Part shown: piece after piece, positions 51,630 through 60,822 of the stretch
Numbering within the stretch: the first letter of the stretch is position 1
Layout: every line of letters begins with the position of its first letter
DNA from: Streptomyces lucensis JCM 4490
GTDB lineage: Bacteria; Actinomycetota; Actinomycetes; Streptomycetales; Streptomycetaceae
DNA length: 64,000 bases
Reading direction: 5' to 3'
Assembly (NCBI RefSeq): GCF_014650035.1
Contig: NZ_BMUE01000009.1
Location: 186,001 to 250,000 of the forward strand
Program-made: the position numbers and the translations under genes
The notes under the pieces: model-generated
Database searches by the model: none
Seen by the model: the letters and a program-made list of their open reading frames with translations, nothing else
Told to the model about the DNA's origin: nothing

Positions 51630-52900
51630 TACCGGCCCGTGCCTCCGTAGACGACGGCCTCGTCGGTGTCGGAGTCGAGTCCGAAGGCGGTGTGCACGGC
51701 GCGCACGGCCTCCGGCACGTCGTCCTTGCGCGTGACGACCGAGATGCGGATCTCGGAGGTCGAGATCAGCTCGATGTTCACGCCCGCGTCGCTCAGCGCC
51801 TCGAAGAAGGAGGCGGTGACCCCCGGGTTGGTCTTCATACCGGCGCCGACCAGGGAGATCTTGCCGATCTGGTCGTCGTAGCGCAGCGAGTCGAAGCCGA
51901 TGCCGGAGCGGCTCTTCTCCAGCGCGTCGATCGCCTTGCGGCCCTCGGTCTTGGGCAGGGTGAAGGAGATGTCCGTCAGGCCCGTGGAGGCGGCGGACAC
52001 GTTCTGCACGACCATGTCGATGTTGATCTCGGCATCGGCGATGGCACGGAAGATCGCGGCGGCCTCACCCGGCTTGTCCGGCACGCCGACGACCGTGATC
52101 TTGGCCTCGGAGGTGTCGTGCGCGACACCGGAGATGATGGCCTGCTCCACCTTCTGGTCCCCAATCGGCTCACTGCTGACCCACGTGCCCTGCAGCCCGC
52201 TGAAGCTGGACCGGACGTGGATCGGGATGTTGTAGCGGCGGGCGTACTCCACACAGCGGTGGAGGAGCACCTTGGAGCCGGAGGCCGCGAGCTCCAGCAT
52301 GTCCTCGAAGGAGATCCAGTCGATCTTCTTCGCCTTCTTCACCACGCGCGGGTCGGCGGTGAACACGCCGTCCACGTCGGTGTAGATCTCGCAGACCTCG
52401 GCGTCGAGGGCGGCGGCGAGCGCCACGGCCGTGGTGTCGGAACCGCCGCGCCCGAGCGTGGTGATGTCCTTCTTGTCCTGGCTGACGCCCTGGAACCCGG
52501 CGACGATGGCGATGTTGCCCCTGTCCAGGGACTCCCGGATGCGGCCCGGCGTGACGTCGATGATCCGGGCTTTGTTGTGGACCGAGTCGGTGATGACGCC
52601 GGCCTGGCTGCCGGTGAAGGACTGGGCCTCGTGGCCCAGGTTTTTGATCGCCATGGCCAGCAGTGCCATGGAGATACGCTCTCCGGCGGTCAGCAGCATG
52701 TCGAATTCGCGCCCGGCAGGCATCGGAGAAACCCGCTCGGCGAGATCGATCAGCTCGTCCGTCGTGTCGCCCATCGCGGAAACGACGACGACAACCTGGT
52801 TGCCGTTCTTCTTCGCTTCCACGATCCGCTTGGCGACGCGCTTGATGCCCTCGGCATCGGCTACGGAGGAGCCTCCGTACTTCTGCACGACAAGGCCCAC
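51629..52900 (-). CDS. ask: Aspartate kinase
   Basis: Phosphorylates aspartate, first step of the aspartate-family pathway. The 423-residue protein has the kinase motif VVQKYGGSSVAD at the start, GRGGSDTTAVALAAAL and EIYTDVDGVFTADPR, and two C-terminal ACT domains (KITVVGVPDKPG; ISLVGAGMKTNPGV) that bind lysine and threonine. GTG at 52900 with GAGGAG 5 nt upstream. An internal GTG at 52151 (VEQAIISG), preceded by GGGGA, could yield a separate beta subunit, as known for other actinobacterial aspartate kinases. Confidence 0.95.
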   Translation of the reverse strand: MGLVVQKYGGSSVADAEGIKRVAKRIVEAKKNGNQVVVVVSAMGDTTDELIDLAERVSPMPAGREFDMLLTAGERISMALLAMAIKNLGHEAQSFTGSQAGVITDSVHNKARIIDVTPGRIRESLDRGNIAIVAGFQGVSQDKKDITTLGRGGSDTTAVALAAALDAEVCEIYTDVDGVFTADPRVVKKAKKIDWISFEDMLELAASGSKVLLHRCVEYARRYNIPIHVRSSFSGLQGTWVSSEPIGDQKVEQAIISGVAHDTSEAKITVVGVPDKPGEAAAIFRAIADAEINIDMVVQNVSAASTGLTDISFTLPKTEGRKAIDALEKSRSGIGFDSLRYDDQIGKISLVGAGMKTNPGVTASFFEALSDAGVNIELISTSEIRISVVTRKDDVPEAVRAVHTAFGLDSDTDEAVVYGGTGR

Positions 52901-53117
52901 GTGCGCTCCTCGCTCGGTTCGTTTGTGTCGGCTCAGTCTATCGAGCGTCCGAATCCGACCACCCTGCTCCCGCATGGTGAGACATCGCGGCCGGCTGCCG
53001 CACTGCCCTTCGGTACGGAGATCCCGTCGGGGAATCTCACCCGCTCGGTTCGGGAACCTGCCCAGCAAGGGCCGGGCCACGCGGAACGTGCCCCGGCTCA
53101 CACCGCCGGCGTGGGCG

Positions 53118-53780
53118 CTACTTCCCCGGCCGCACGCCCAGGGGGCCGCCGATCTCCCGCGCCATCACGCGGCCCGCCTCGAACTCCAGGGTCTCGTCGC
53201 CCATGGTGGCCTGGTCGGTGTCGAGGCCGTCGAGCTCTTCCAGGGGCTGGTTGAGGCGGACGTGGATGAGGACCGACTGCAGGGCCCGCAGGACCGCGGA
53301 GGCGGTGGGGCCCCAGTTGGAGAAGTAGGAGAACTGCCACCACCACAGGGCCTCCGTGGTGCGGCCCGAGCGGTAGTGGGCCATGCCGTGGCGGAGGTCG
53401 GTGATGATGTCGGCGAGGTCGTCGGAGATGCGGGCCGGCACGGGGGCCTTGCGGGGCTCGTACGGGTCGAAGACCTCCGAGTAGACGTCCACCGGGTCCA
53501 GCAGGCGGGCGAAGTTCTCGCGCAGCCCGTCCACGTCCGGCTCCGGGCCCGGGTCGGGCTCGTAGCGCTCATCGGGGACGATGTCCTCATGGGCGCCCAG
53601 CCGGCCGCCCGCCAGCAGGAGCTGGGAGACCTCCAGGAGGAGGAAGGGGACCGCCGACTCGGGCTCGTCGCCCTTCGCCACCTCGGTGACGGCCACCAGG
53701 AAGCTCTCCACCTGGTCCGCGATCTGGACCACGAAGTCGTCCGGGTTCTGCGTCGTGTCGTGCAGCGTGGCGTCAGACAT
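53118..53780 (-). CDS. DUF5063 family protein
   Basis: A 220-residue helical cytosolic protein (VVQIADQVESFLVAVTEVAKG ... SDDLADIITDLRHGMAHYRSG ... WWWQFSYFSNWG). It is conserved beside recR and ask in Streptomyces and annotated DUF5063. The ATG at 53780 overlaps the recR stop by 8 nt, so it is co-translated with recR. Function unknown. Confidence 0.82.
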   Translation of the reverse strand: MSDATLHDTTQNPDDFVVQIADQVESFLVAVTEVAKGDEPESAVPFLLLEVSQLLLAGGRLGAHEDIVPDERYEPDPGPEPDVDGLRENFARLLDPVDVYSEVFDPYEPRKAPVPARISDDLADIITDLRHGMAHYRSGRTTEALWWWQFSYFSNWGPTASAVLRALQSVLIHVRLNQPLEELDGLDTDQATMGDETLEFEAGRVMAREIGGPLGVRPGK

Positions 53781-54372
53781 CTAGGAGTCGTCTCCCCTCG
53801 AAGGCGCGGCCGAGGGTGACCTCGTCCGCGTATTCCAGGTCGCCACCCACCGGGAGGCCGCTGGCCAGGCGGGTGACCTTCAGGCCCATGGGCTTGATCA
53901 TGCGGGCGAGGTACGTCGCCGTCGCCTCGCCCTCGAGATTGGGGTCCGTGGCCAGGATCAGCTCCGTGACCGTCCCGTCGGCGAGTCTCGCCAGGAGTTC
54001 CCGTATCCGCAGGTCGTCGGGGCCGACGCCCTCGATCGGGCTGATCGCCCCGCCGAGGACGTGGTAGCGGCCGCGGAACTCACGGGTGCGCTCGATGGCG
54101 ACGACGTCCTTGGGCTCCTCGACCACGCAGATCACCGACGGGTCGCGGCGGCTGTCGCGGCAGATGTTGCACAGCTCCTCCTGCGCCACGTTGCCGCAGG
54201 TGGCGCAGAAGCGGACCTTCGCCTTCACTTCCAGGAGCGCCTGCGCGAGCCGCTTCACGTCCGTGGGCTCCGCCTGCAGGATGTGGAAGGCGATCCGCTG
54301 CGCGCTCTTGGGACCGACGCCGGGCAGCCGCCCCAGCTCGTCGATGAGGTCCTGGACCACGCCTTCGTACAA
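53773..54372 (-). CDS. recR: Recombination mediator RecR
   Basis: Works with RecF/RecO to load RecA on gapped DNA. The 199-residue protein has the helix-hairpin-helix (LPGVGPKSAQRIAFHIL), the C4 zinc finger (CATCGNVAQEELCNIC), the Toprim domain (ICVVEEPKDVVAIE ... HVLGGAISPIEGVGPDDL) and the Walker-like end (TNPEGEATATYLA-type sequence, here DPNLEGEATATYLARM). The start is a TTG at 54372 with GGAAAGG 7 nt upstream. Confidence 0.96.
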   Translation of the reverse strand: MYEGVVQDLIDELGRLPGVGPKSAQRIAFHILQAEPTDVKRLAQALLEVKAKVRFCATCGNVAQEELCNICRDSRRDPSVICVVEEPKDVVAIERTREFRGRYHVLGGAISPIEGVGPDDLRIRELLARLADGTVTELILATDPNLEGEATATYLARMIKPMGLKVTRLASGLPVGGDLEYADEVTLGRAFEGRRLLDV

Positions 54373-54518
54373 CGGACTGCCTTTCCTGGAGACCTTTCGG
54401 TACGTACGGTAGTTGGCTGCCGCCCCTCCTTGGAAGGCGGTGGGGGTGACGCACCGGTGTCGAACACCGGAACGGCCCGCGCGTCAGGGTGCCGCGGCGG
54501 CTCCGGGAGCCCCGGGGG

Positions 54519-54881
54519 TCAGAACGGCAGACCCGGGATGCCGCTGCCGCCGCCCAGGCCCTGGGCCAGCGGGCCCAGCTTCTGCTGCTGCAGCGTCTGC
54601 GCGTTCTCGTTGGCCGCCTGCACGGCCGCCACGATCAGGTCGGCGAGGGTCTCGGCCGTCTCTTCAGGGGATGCGGCCTCCGGGTCGACCGCCTTCGGGT
54701 CGATCCTCAGGGCGCGCAGCTCGCCGGAGCCGGTGACGGTGGCCCGGACGAGACCGCCGCCCGCCTGCCCGTCGACCTCCGTGTTCGCCAGTTCCTCCTG
54801 CGCCCGCTGGAGGTCCTGCTGCATCTTCTGGGCCTGCTGGAGCAGCTGCTGCATGTTGGGCTGGCCACCACCGGGGATCAC
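54519..54881 (-). CDS. ybaB: YbaB/EbfC nucleoid-associated protein
   Basis: A 120-residue DNA-binding dimer. Features: an N-terminal Gln-rich helix (MQQLLQQAQKMQQDLQRAQEE), the central sheet (GGGLVRATVTGSGELRALRIDPKAVDP read in pieces), and the helix LADLIVAAVQAANENAQ. GTG start with GAGGAG 6 nt upstream. It precedes recR by 146 bp, the order kept in most bacteria; dnaX is not adjacent. Confidence 0.93.
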   Translation of the reverse strand: MIPGGGQPNMQQLLQQAQKMQQDLQRAQEELANTEVDGQAGGGLVRATVTGSGELRALRIDPKAVDPEAASPEETAETLADLIVAAVQAANENAQTLQQQKLGPLAQGLGGGSGIPGLPF

Positions 54882-55155
54882 GATCAGCTCCTCGCCGTCT
54901 TCACCGTCGTCTTCCGCACGCTCGCTCCGTGCGGTGCTTCTCCGCTGTGCACGAGCCTACGTGGTCCACGGGGCCATCGCCCCGCCACTCTTTCGGGTGA
55001 CAGGGGTGGCCGTCCTATACCTGATCAAGACCCTCATCCGAGCGGAAAAGCGGGGAAAGCTCCCTCTCCGCCACCCGTTGGGCGGTAGGAAGGGGGCCGC
55101 GCGTCGTCTGGAATGTCACGGAACGTGACCGGTCGTGATCAGTAGGGAGTGCCGG

Positions 55156-55905
55156 GTGGGTCAGCCGGAGATGCAGCCCGAGGGTCCGCCTCAGGACGGG
55201 CGGGACGAGGGCGCGGCAGGGCTGCGGCCGGGCGATCTGACCGGGCGGGCCTTTCCGCTCGGGGACTGGGGCGAGCCCGCCGAGCGGCTCGACGAGCTGT
55301 ACCGGTGGGTGGAGCGCAGGGCGCTGGAGACGGCGGACTGGTACCTGCGGGACCGGATGTGGAAGCGGCGCGGGGCCCGGGCGCTGCGGACCGGCGCGGC
55401 GGCGGGCGCGGTGGCCGGCGCCGCGCTGCCGCTGCTGGACCTGGCCGGCGTGACCGGCGGGCTGGCGCCCTGGGGCTGTCTGGCGTTACTCCTCGGGGTC
55501 GCCTGCGTCGGCGTCGACCGGTTCTTCGGGATCACGTCCGGGTGGATGCGCGACGTGGCCACCGCGCAGGCGGTGCAGCGGCGGCTGCAGGCGCTGCAGT
55601 TCGACTGGGCGTCGGAGAGCGTGCGGGAGGTGCTGGGTCCCGCGGAGGGCACGGCGAGCGAGGCGGCCGAGCGGTGCCTGGGCGTACTGCGGCGCTTCTC
55701 GGAGGACGTCACGGAGCTGGTGCGCACCGAGACGACCGACTGGATGGTGGAGTTCCGTACCGGGTCGGCGCCGCTCGGCATCCAGACGGCGGTGACGTCG
55801 GTGCCCCGCCAGGAACCCGGCGCGCCGGGGGGCCGTTTCCCCCTCCCGCCGGCGAACGGCACCCGCCCGAACATGCCCCGCCAACGACCACCGGAGCCCC
55901 GCTGA
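55156..55905 (+). CDS. SLATT-type two-helix membrane protein
   Basis: A 249-residue protein. A cytosolic N-terminal region (LDELYRWVERRALETADWYL) precedes two adjacent membrane helices (GAAAGAVAGAALPLLDLAGV; PWGCLALLLGVACVGVDRFFG), then a helical part (WMRDVATAQAVQRRLQALQFDW). This helix-TM-TM-helix plan is that of SLATT domains, which are proposed as pore-forming effectors in nucleotide-signalling defence. GTG at 55156 has AGGGAG 6 nt upstream. Divergent from ybaB. Confidence 0.75.
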   Translation: MGQPEMQPEGPPQDGRDEGAAGLRPGDLTGRAFPLGDWGEPAERLDELYRWVERRALETADWYLRDRMWKRRGARALRTGAAAGAVAGAALPLLDLAGVTGGLAPWGCLALLLGVACVGVDRFFGITSGWMRDVATAQAVQRRLQALQFDWASESVREVLGPAEGTASEAAERCLGVLRRFSEDVTELVRTETTDWMVEFRTGSAPLGIQTAVTSVPRQEPGAPGGRFPLPPANGTRPNMPRQRPPEPR

Positions 55906-56268
55906 GGCCTGCCCGGCGAACCGGCGAGGGGCGGGCCGGTGAGGGGCGGGCGGGCGATGCCTGTCCGGCGAACCCGCGAGGGGCCGGGCGACGATGCCCG
56001 TCCGGCGAACCGGCGGCGGATGAGCCGACGATGCCTGTCCGCACGGGCGAACGCGGGTCACGGTGTGTCCGACTGCCGACGGACGAGGGCGCCGACGCGA
56101 TGGCGATCCCCCGCGCGAATGCGCCCGGGCGCGGAGGAACGGGCATCCGGCGACGGACGCCGCTGCGGGCGCCGGCGCACCTCCAGGGCAGTGGGAGCAG
56201 AGCGTGCGGGCCCGCGCTTCCGGCGTGGTCGCCCCGCCCCGGACAGGCCCTGGGCGGGGCGGCCGCGC
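55906..56268. other. Noncoding spacer with degenerate repeats
   Basis: Between convergent genes. The first 155 bp hold four related copies of GCCTGTCCGGCGAACC (at about 55907, 55959, 55995 and 56030), each followed by CGxGGGGC-type sequence. The rest has no visible feature. Open frames here are low-complexity. Confidence 0.65.
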
Positions 56269-58341
56269 TCACTGCCTGCTGTACGTCAGGCTCTCGCCGC
56301 CGCTCTGCTTGGCCCGCTTGAGTCTTCCGTCCGGCAGGAGGGTGACCTCGGTGGCCTCGCCCGGGGTGCAGGAGGAGGCGGGCTGTCCGCTGGTGACGGT
56401 GGAGGGGCCGATCTCCAGCGGCCCGTCGCCGCCGGGCCGGGCGGCGAGCGTGGCCTCGAAGACGCAGTGGTACGTGCCACCGCCCGCGGTGGGGCCGTCC
56501 GCGACCAGCGTCAGCACCGTGTCGCCCACCTCGCCCTGCCGGATGGTCAGTTCACGGCTGTTGGCGCCGTTGGCGTTGTCGATCGTGGTCTGCCAGGTGC
56601 CCAGGTAGGCGTCCGGGACCGCCCCGTCCTCGGAGGCGGAGGCGGACGGTGTCGTGGTGGCCGGGCCGGGCGCGCCGGTGTTCCCCCCGGTCGCCGGTGC
56701 GGTGCTGGCCGTCGGCGCGGGGCTGACGGTGCCGTCGCCCTTGTCGTCGGTGCCGCCGCCGTTCTTCATCAGCGCGTACACCGTGCCGCCCGCGCCCAGC
56801 GCCACGATCAGCGCGATCGTGACGAGCAGCGCGGTGGACCGTCCGTTGCGCCGCTCCGGCTCCGGTCCCAGGCCGACCGGCGGCCCGTACGGCGGGGTGG
56901 GGCCGAGTCCGCCGGCGTAGGGGTTGTAAGACGGCTGCGGCGCGCCCCAGGCCCCGGCAACCGGCTGTTGCGGGTAGCCGTAGGGGCGGGGGGAGGGCTG
57001 GGGATGCTGCTGCGGGGCCCCGAACCCGGGGGCGACCGGCGGCGGGCCGGGCGGCGGGGTCTGTCCGGCCACGAGGGTCGGCAGATGGTTCACGCCCGCG
57101 GGCGGACCGTCGGAAACGGCGGCGTGCTCGGGCGACCCAGCCCCGCCACCGGCATAAGCACCCGCACCCGGCCCTCCGGCGGCACCCGGGGAAGCCGCCG
57201 GCCCCGCACCGGCACCATCCGCACCCGCCGACGGCGCTTGCGCCCCACCAGGGCCACCCGCACCCGACGACGCTTCCCGCACGGGTGGTGCGGGTGGGAA
57301 CCCGGACCCGGCCGAAGGCCGGGCATCCCGCGACGCACCCGCACCGGCAGACGCACCGGCGCCCGAAGACGAACCGGAACCGGAAGACGCCCCCGAACCG
57401 GCGGAGCCGGACGCGTCGGGGTCCTCCGTCTCCAGCAACCGCACCGCGTGCCGCCCCAGCTGCGCCACCAGCGACCCCGGCAGCCACGGATCCCGGGACC
57501 GCCCCCCGGCGACCGTGTCCTCCGCCCCCGTCCGCTCCAGGATCGCGTCCAGCGACGGCCGGGCCCCCGGGTCCTTGCGCAGGCAGTCCCGCACCAGGTC
57601 GGCGATCCCCTCCGGCACCCCCTCCAGGTCCGGCTCCTCCTGGGCGATGCGGAACATCAGCGCGTGCACACCGGTGGTGCTGGTCCCGAAGGGCAGCACG
57701 CCGGTCGCCGCGTACGCGAGCACGGACCCGAGGCAGAACACGTCGCACGCCGGCGTGATCCGGTCGCCCCGCACCTGCTCGGGTGCCATGAACCCGGGCG
57801 AGCCGACCAGCGATCCGGTCCGGGTGAGCCCCTCGCCGCCCGCCGAGGTGGCCTCCAGCGCACGGGCGATGCCGAAGTCGATGACCCGGGGCCCGTCGAT
57901 GGTGACCAGCACGTTGGACGGCTTGAGGTCGCGGTGCACGATGCCCGCCGCGTGGATGTCCTTCAGCGCGTGGGCGAGCCCCGCCGCCAGGATCCGCACC
58001 GACCGCTCGGGCAGGGCCCCGTGGTCGTGGCCCACCACCTGCTGCAGGCTCGGCCCGGCGACGTACCCGGTCGCCACCCACGGCACGGCCGCCTCGGTGT
58101 CCGCGTCCAGCACGGGCGCGGTCCAGTACCCGCCGACCCGCCGTGCGGCCCGCACCTCCTGCCGGAACCGCGCCCGGAACTCCTCCTGCTCGGCGAGTTC
58201 CTCGCGGACCAGTTTCACGGCGACGGTACGTCCCCGCTCCGACCGGGCCAGGTACACGTGGCCCATGCCTCCGGCGCCCAGCCGCGCCAGCAGTCGGTAG
58301 CTCCCGATCCGCGGCGGATCCCCCGCCCCCAGCTTCTCCAC
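56269..58341 (-). CDS. Membrane Ser/Thr protein kinase with C-terminal outer domain
   Basis: A 690-residue Hanks-type kinase. The kinase domain covers residues ~12-270: GAGGMG loop, Lys in VAVKLV, HRDLKPSN, DFGIA and APEQ, all intact. A Pro/Gly/Ala-rich linker (~300-500) leads to one membrane helix at about 500-523 (TALLVTIALIVALGAGGTVYAL). The outer part has a Thr/Pro linker and a beta-rich domain with cysteines (YLGTWQTTIDNANG ... SGQPASSCTPG) of the sensor type. I prefer the GTG at 58341, with GGAAGG upstream and an MEKL-type start; ATG at 58362 is possible. Confidence 0.9.
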   Translation of the reverse strand: MEKLGAGDPPRIGSYRLLARLGAGGMGHVYLARSERGRTVAVKLVREELAEQEEFRARFRQEVRAARRVGGYWTAPVLDADTEAAVPWVATGYVAGPSLQQVVGHDHGALPERSVRILAAGLAHALKDIHAAGIVHRDLKPSNVLVTIDGPRVIDFGIARALEATSAGGEGLTRTGSLVGSPGFMAPEQVRGDRITPACDVFCLGSVLAYAATGVLPFGTSTTGVHALMFRIAQEEPDLEGVPEGIADLVRDCLRKDPGARPSLDAILERTGAEDTVAGGRSRDPWLPGSLVAQLGRHAVRLLETEDPDASGSAGSGASSGSGSSSGAGASAGAGASRDARPSAGSGFPPAPPVREASSGAGGPGGAQAPSAGADGAGAGPAASPGAAGGPGAGAYAGGGAGSPEHAAVSDGPPAGVNHLPTLVAGQTPPPGPPPVAPGFGAPQQHPQPSPRPYGYPQQPVAGAWGAPQPSYNPYAGGLGPTPPYGPPVGLGPEPERRNGRSTALLVTIALIVALGAGGTVYALMKNGGGTDDKGDGTVSPAPTASTAPATGGNTGAPGPATTTPSASASEDGAVPDAYLGTWQTTIDNANGANSRELTIRQGEVGDTVLTLVADGPTAGGGTYHCVFEATLAARPGGDGPLEIGPSTVTSGQPASSCTPGEATEVTLLPDGRLKRAKQSGGESLTYSRQ

Positions 58342-58527
58342 CCCGCGCCGCCTTCCCCCCATAAAACGCAACAGATCGAGAATAGTGCGGGGACACGACA
58401 ACGGGCGCCGGTCGCCGTCTACGGTTGCGTAACAGGGCGGCCGTCGACAACCTGTCGCTAAATCCCCCCGCGCACGGAACAGGACGCCGATGTCGCCCGC
58501 GCACCGCGGGCACCTACGCTCGCGGGC

Positions 58528-59883
58528 ATGACCCCTCAGCCCAGCTCCGGCACCGGCGCCGCCGTGAAGGCAGCGGACCGCGCGCACGTCTTCCACTCCT
58601 GGTCAGCACAGGACCTCATCGACCCGCTCCCCGTGGCCGGCGCCGAGGGGTCGTACTTCTGGGACTACGACGGCACGCGGTACCTGGACTTCACCAGCGG
58701 GCTCGTCTTCACCAACATCGGCTACCAGCACCCCAAGGTCGTCGCGGCGATCCAGGAGCAGGCCGCGACGATGACGACGTTCGCGCCGGCCTTCGCCGTC
58801 GAGGCGCGCTCGGAGGCGGCCCGGCTGATCGCCGAGCGGACCCCCGGCGACCTGGACAAGATCTTCTTCACCAACGGCGGCGCGGACGCCGTCGAGCACG
58901 CCGTGCGCATGGCCCGGCTGCACACGGGGCGCCCGAAGGTGCTCTCCGCCTACCGCTCCTACCACGGCGGCACCCAGCAGGCCGTGAACCTCACCGGCGA
59001 CCCGCGCCGCTGGGCCTCCGACAGCGGCAGCGCCGGGGTCGTCCACTTCTGGGCGCCGTTCCCGTACCGCTCGCGCTTCTACGCCGAGACCGAGGAGCAG
59101 GAGACCGCGCGGGCGCTGGAGCACCTTGAGACGACGATCGCCTTCGAGGGCCCGGGCACGATAGCCGCGATCATCCTGGAGACCATCCCCGGCACGGCCG
59201 GGATCATGGTCCCGCCGCCGGGCTACCTGGCCGGCGTGCGCGAGCTGTGCGACAAGTACGGCATCGTCTTCGTCCTGGACGAGGTCATGGCCGGGTTCGG
59301 CCGGACCGGCGAGTGGTTCGCGGCCGACCTGTTCGGCGTCGTGCCCGACCTGATGACCTTCGCCAAGGGCGTGAACTCCGGTTACGTCCCGCTGGGCGGT
59401 GTCGCGATCTCCGGCAAGATCGCCGAGACCTTCGGCAAGCGGCCCTACCCCGGCGGCCTCACCTACTCCGGGCACCCGCTGGCCTGTGCCGCCGCCGTCG
59501 CCACGATCAACGTGATGGCGGAGGAGGGCGTGGTCGAGAACGCCAGGCGGCTCGGCGAGACGGTCGTCGGGCCCGGCCTGGCCGCGCTGGCCGAGCGGCA
59601 CCCGAGCGTCGGCGAGGTGCGCGGTGTCGGCATGTTCTGGGCGCTGGAACTCGTGCGCGACCGCGAGACCCGCGAGCCGCTGGTGCCGTACAACGCGGCC
59701 GGCGAGGCGAACGCCCCCATGGCCGCCTTCGCCGCCGCCGCCAAGCGGCACGGCCTGTGGCCCTTCGCGAACATGAACCGCACCCACGTCGTGCCGCCGT
59801 GCAACGCCTCCGAGGCCGAGCTGAAGGAGGGCCTGGCGGCCCTGGACGCCGCGCTGACCGTGGCCGACGAGTACACGGTGTAA
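58528..59883 (+). CDS. Class III aminotransferase
   Basis: A 451-residue PLP enzyme of the omega-amino-acid / beta-alanine-pyruvate transaminase type. Features: FWDYDGTRYLDFTSGLVFTNIGYQHP (in pieces), FTNGGADAVEHAVRMAR, SYHGGTQQA, the PLP-phosphate Asp in VLDEVMAGFGRTGEWFA and the Schiff-base Lys in MTFAKGVNSGY. Divergent from the kinase, followed by a GntR regulator 134 bp downstream on the same strand. Substrate not determined. Confidence 0.92.
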   Translation: MTPQPSSGTGAAVKAADRAHVFHSWSAQDLIDPLPVAGAEGSYFWDYDGTRYLDFTSGLVFTNIGYQHPKVVAAIQEQAATMTTFAPAFAVEARSEAARLIAERTPGDLDKIFFTNGGADAVEHAVRMARLHTGRPKVLSAYRSYHGGTQQAVNLTGDPRRWASDSGSAGVVHFWAPFPYRSRFYAETEEQETARALEHLETTIAFEGPGTIAAIILETIPGTAGIMVPPPGYLAGVRELCDKYGIVFVLDEVMAGFGRTGEWFAADLFGVVPDLMTFAKGVNSGYVPLGGVAISGKIAETFGKRPYPGGLTYSGHPLACAAAVATINVMAEEGVVENARRLGETVVGPGLAALAERHPSVGEVRGVGMFWALELVRDRETREPLVPYNAAGEANAPMAAFAAAAKRHGLWPFANMNRTHVVPPCNASEAELKEGLAALDAALTVADEYTV

Positions 59884-60016
59884 CCGCATCGCGCCTGCCG
59901 CCGGAAAGGTTCGAACGCGTAAGGTGACGTGCCCGTAGGAGTCGTGGGAGCCGCGGACAGCCGCAGGACTCCCGGACAGCGAGTACGTCACCCACGCGTG
60001 AGGAGAGAGTCCGACC

Positions 60017-60712
60017 ATGCCCGGCACCGGCGGCGTGACGCGCAGCACCCTGCGCCAGCAGATCGCGGACGCGCTCCGTGACGAGGTGCTGGCCGGGCGG
60101 CTGCGACCGGGCAGGGCGTTCACCGTCAAGGAGATCGCCGACCAGTACGGCGTCTCGGCCACCCCGGTGCGCGAGGCGCTGGTCGACCTGTCCGCGCAGG
60201 GCATCCTGGAGGCCGACCAGCACCGGGGCTTCAGGGTGCCGGAGTACTCCGTCGCCGACTACCGGGACATGATCGAGGCCCGCAGTCTGGTCACCGACGG
60301 CATGTTCCAGGTCCTCGCCTCCGGCCACCCCGCCTTCGGCACCCCGCCGGAGGACCCGCGCACGGCCGCGGCCCTGACCACGGTGCGCCGCCGGGGCGAG
60401 GAGGCCCAGCGCGCCGCGGCGGCCGGTGACCTCACCATCCTGATCGGCTACGACCTGCGGTTCTGGCGGGAGCTGAGCAACCTGTTCGGCAACCCCTACC
60501 TGACCGCGTTCCTGGACCGGCTGCGCGTGCAGTCCTGGGTCTGCGCGGTGCAGCACCTGCTGCGCCTCCCCGACCTGCGCGGCCGGCTGTGGGCCGGGCA
60601 CACGGAGCTGGTCGACGCGCTGGCCCGCCGCGAGACCGAGACCGCCCGCCGGATCGTCGCCGCCGCCAACTCCCACTCGCTGGCGCTGCTGGAACGCCTG
60701 ACCGGCGGGTAA
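60017..60712 (+). CDS. GntR/FadR-type transcriptional regulator
   Basis: A 231-residue regulator. Residues ~6-75 are the GntR winged helix (LRDEVLAGRLRPGRAFTVKEIADQYGVSATPVREALVDLSAQGIL in pieces), ~85-220 the all-helical FCD ligand-binding domain (IEARSLVTDGMFQVL, HTELVDALARRETETARRIV). It may control the aminotransferase before it. ATG at 60017 with GGAGAGAG upstream. Confidence 0.92.
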   Translation: MPGTGGVTRSTLRQQIADALRDEVLAGRLRPGRAFTVKEIADQYGVSATPVREALVDLSAQGILEADQHRGFRVPEYSVADYRDMIEARSLVTDGMFQVLASGHPAFGTPPEDPRTAAALTTVRRRGEEAQRAAAAGDLTILIGYDLRFWRELSNLFGNPYLTAFLDRLRVQSWVCAVQHLLRLPDLRGRLWAGHTELVDALARRETETARRIVAAANSHSLALLERLTGG

Positions 60713-60822
60713 GTGACCGGTACGGTCCCGCGGGGGAGCCACCGGGGGCCGCAGCGACTACCCTTCCCTGACCACCTGCTGCCGTGCGTGACCGTGCGCC
60801 TGCCGATGCGAGGAGTCGTCCT

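Noticed and set aside
51623..53254. 543-codon plus-strand frame opposite ask
   Set aside because: Antisense shadow of aspartate kinase, which has every family motif.
54420..54475. tRNA-Ser-like sequence upstream of recR (TTGGAAG and a hairpin CCGGTGT-CGA-ACACCGG)
   Set aside because: The T-loop does not fit TTCRANY, and no D-arm or matching acceptor strands could be built. It is more likely a hairpin in the ybaB-recR spacer.
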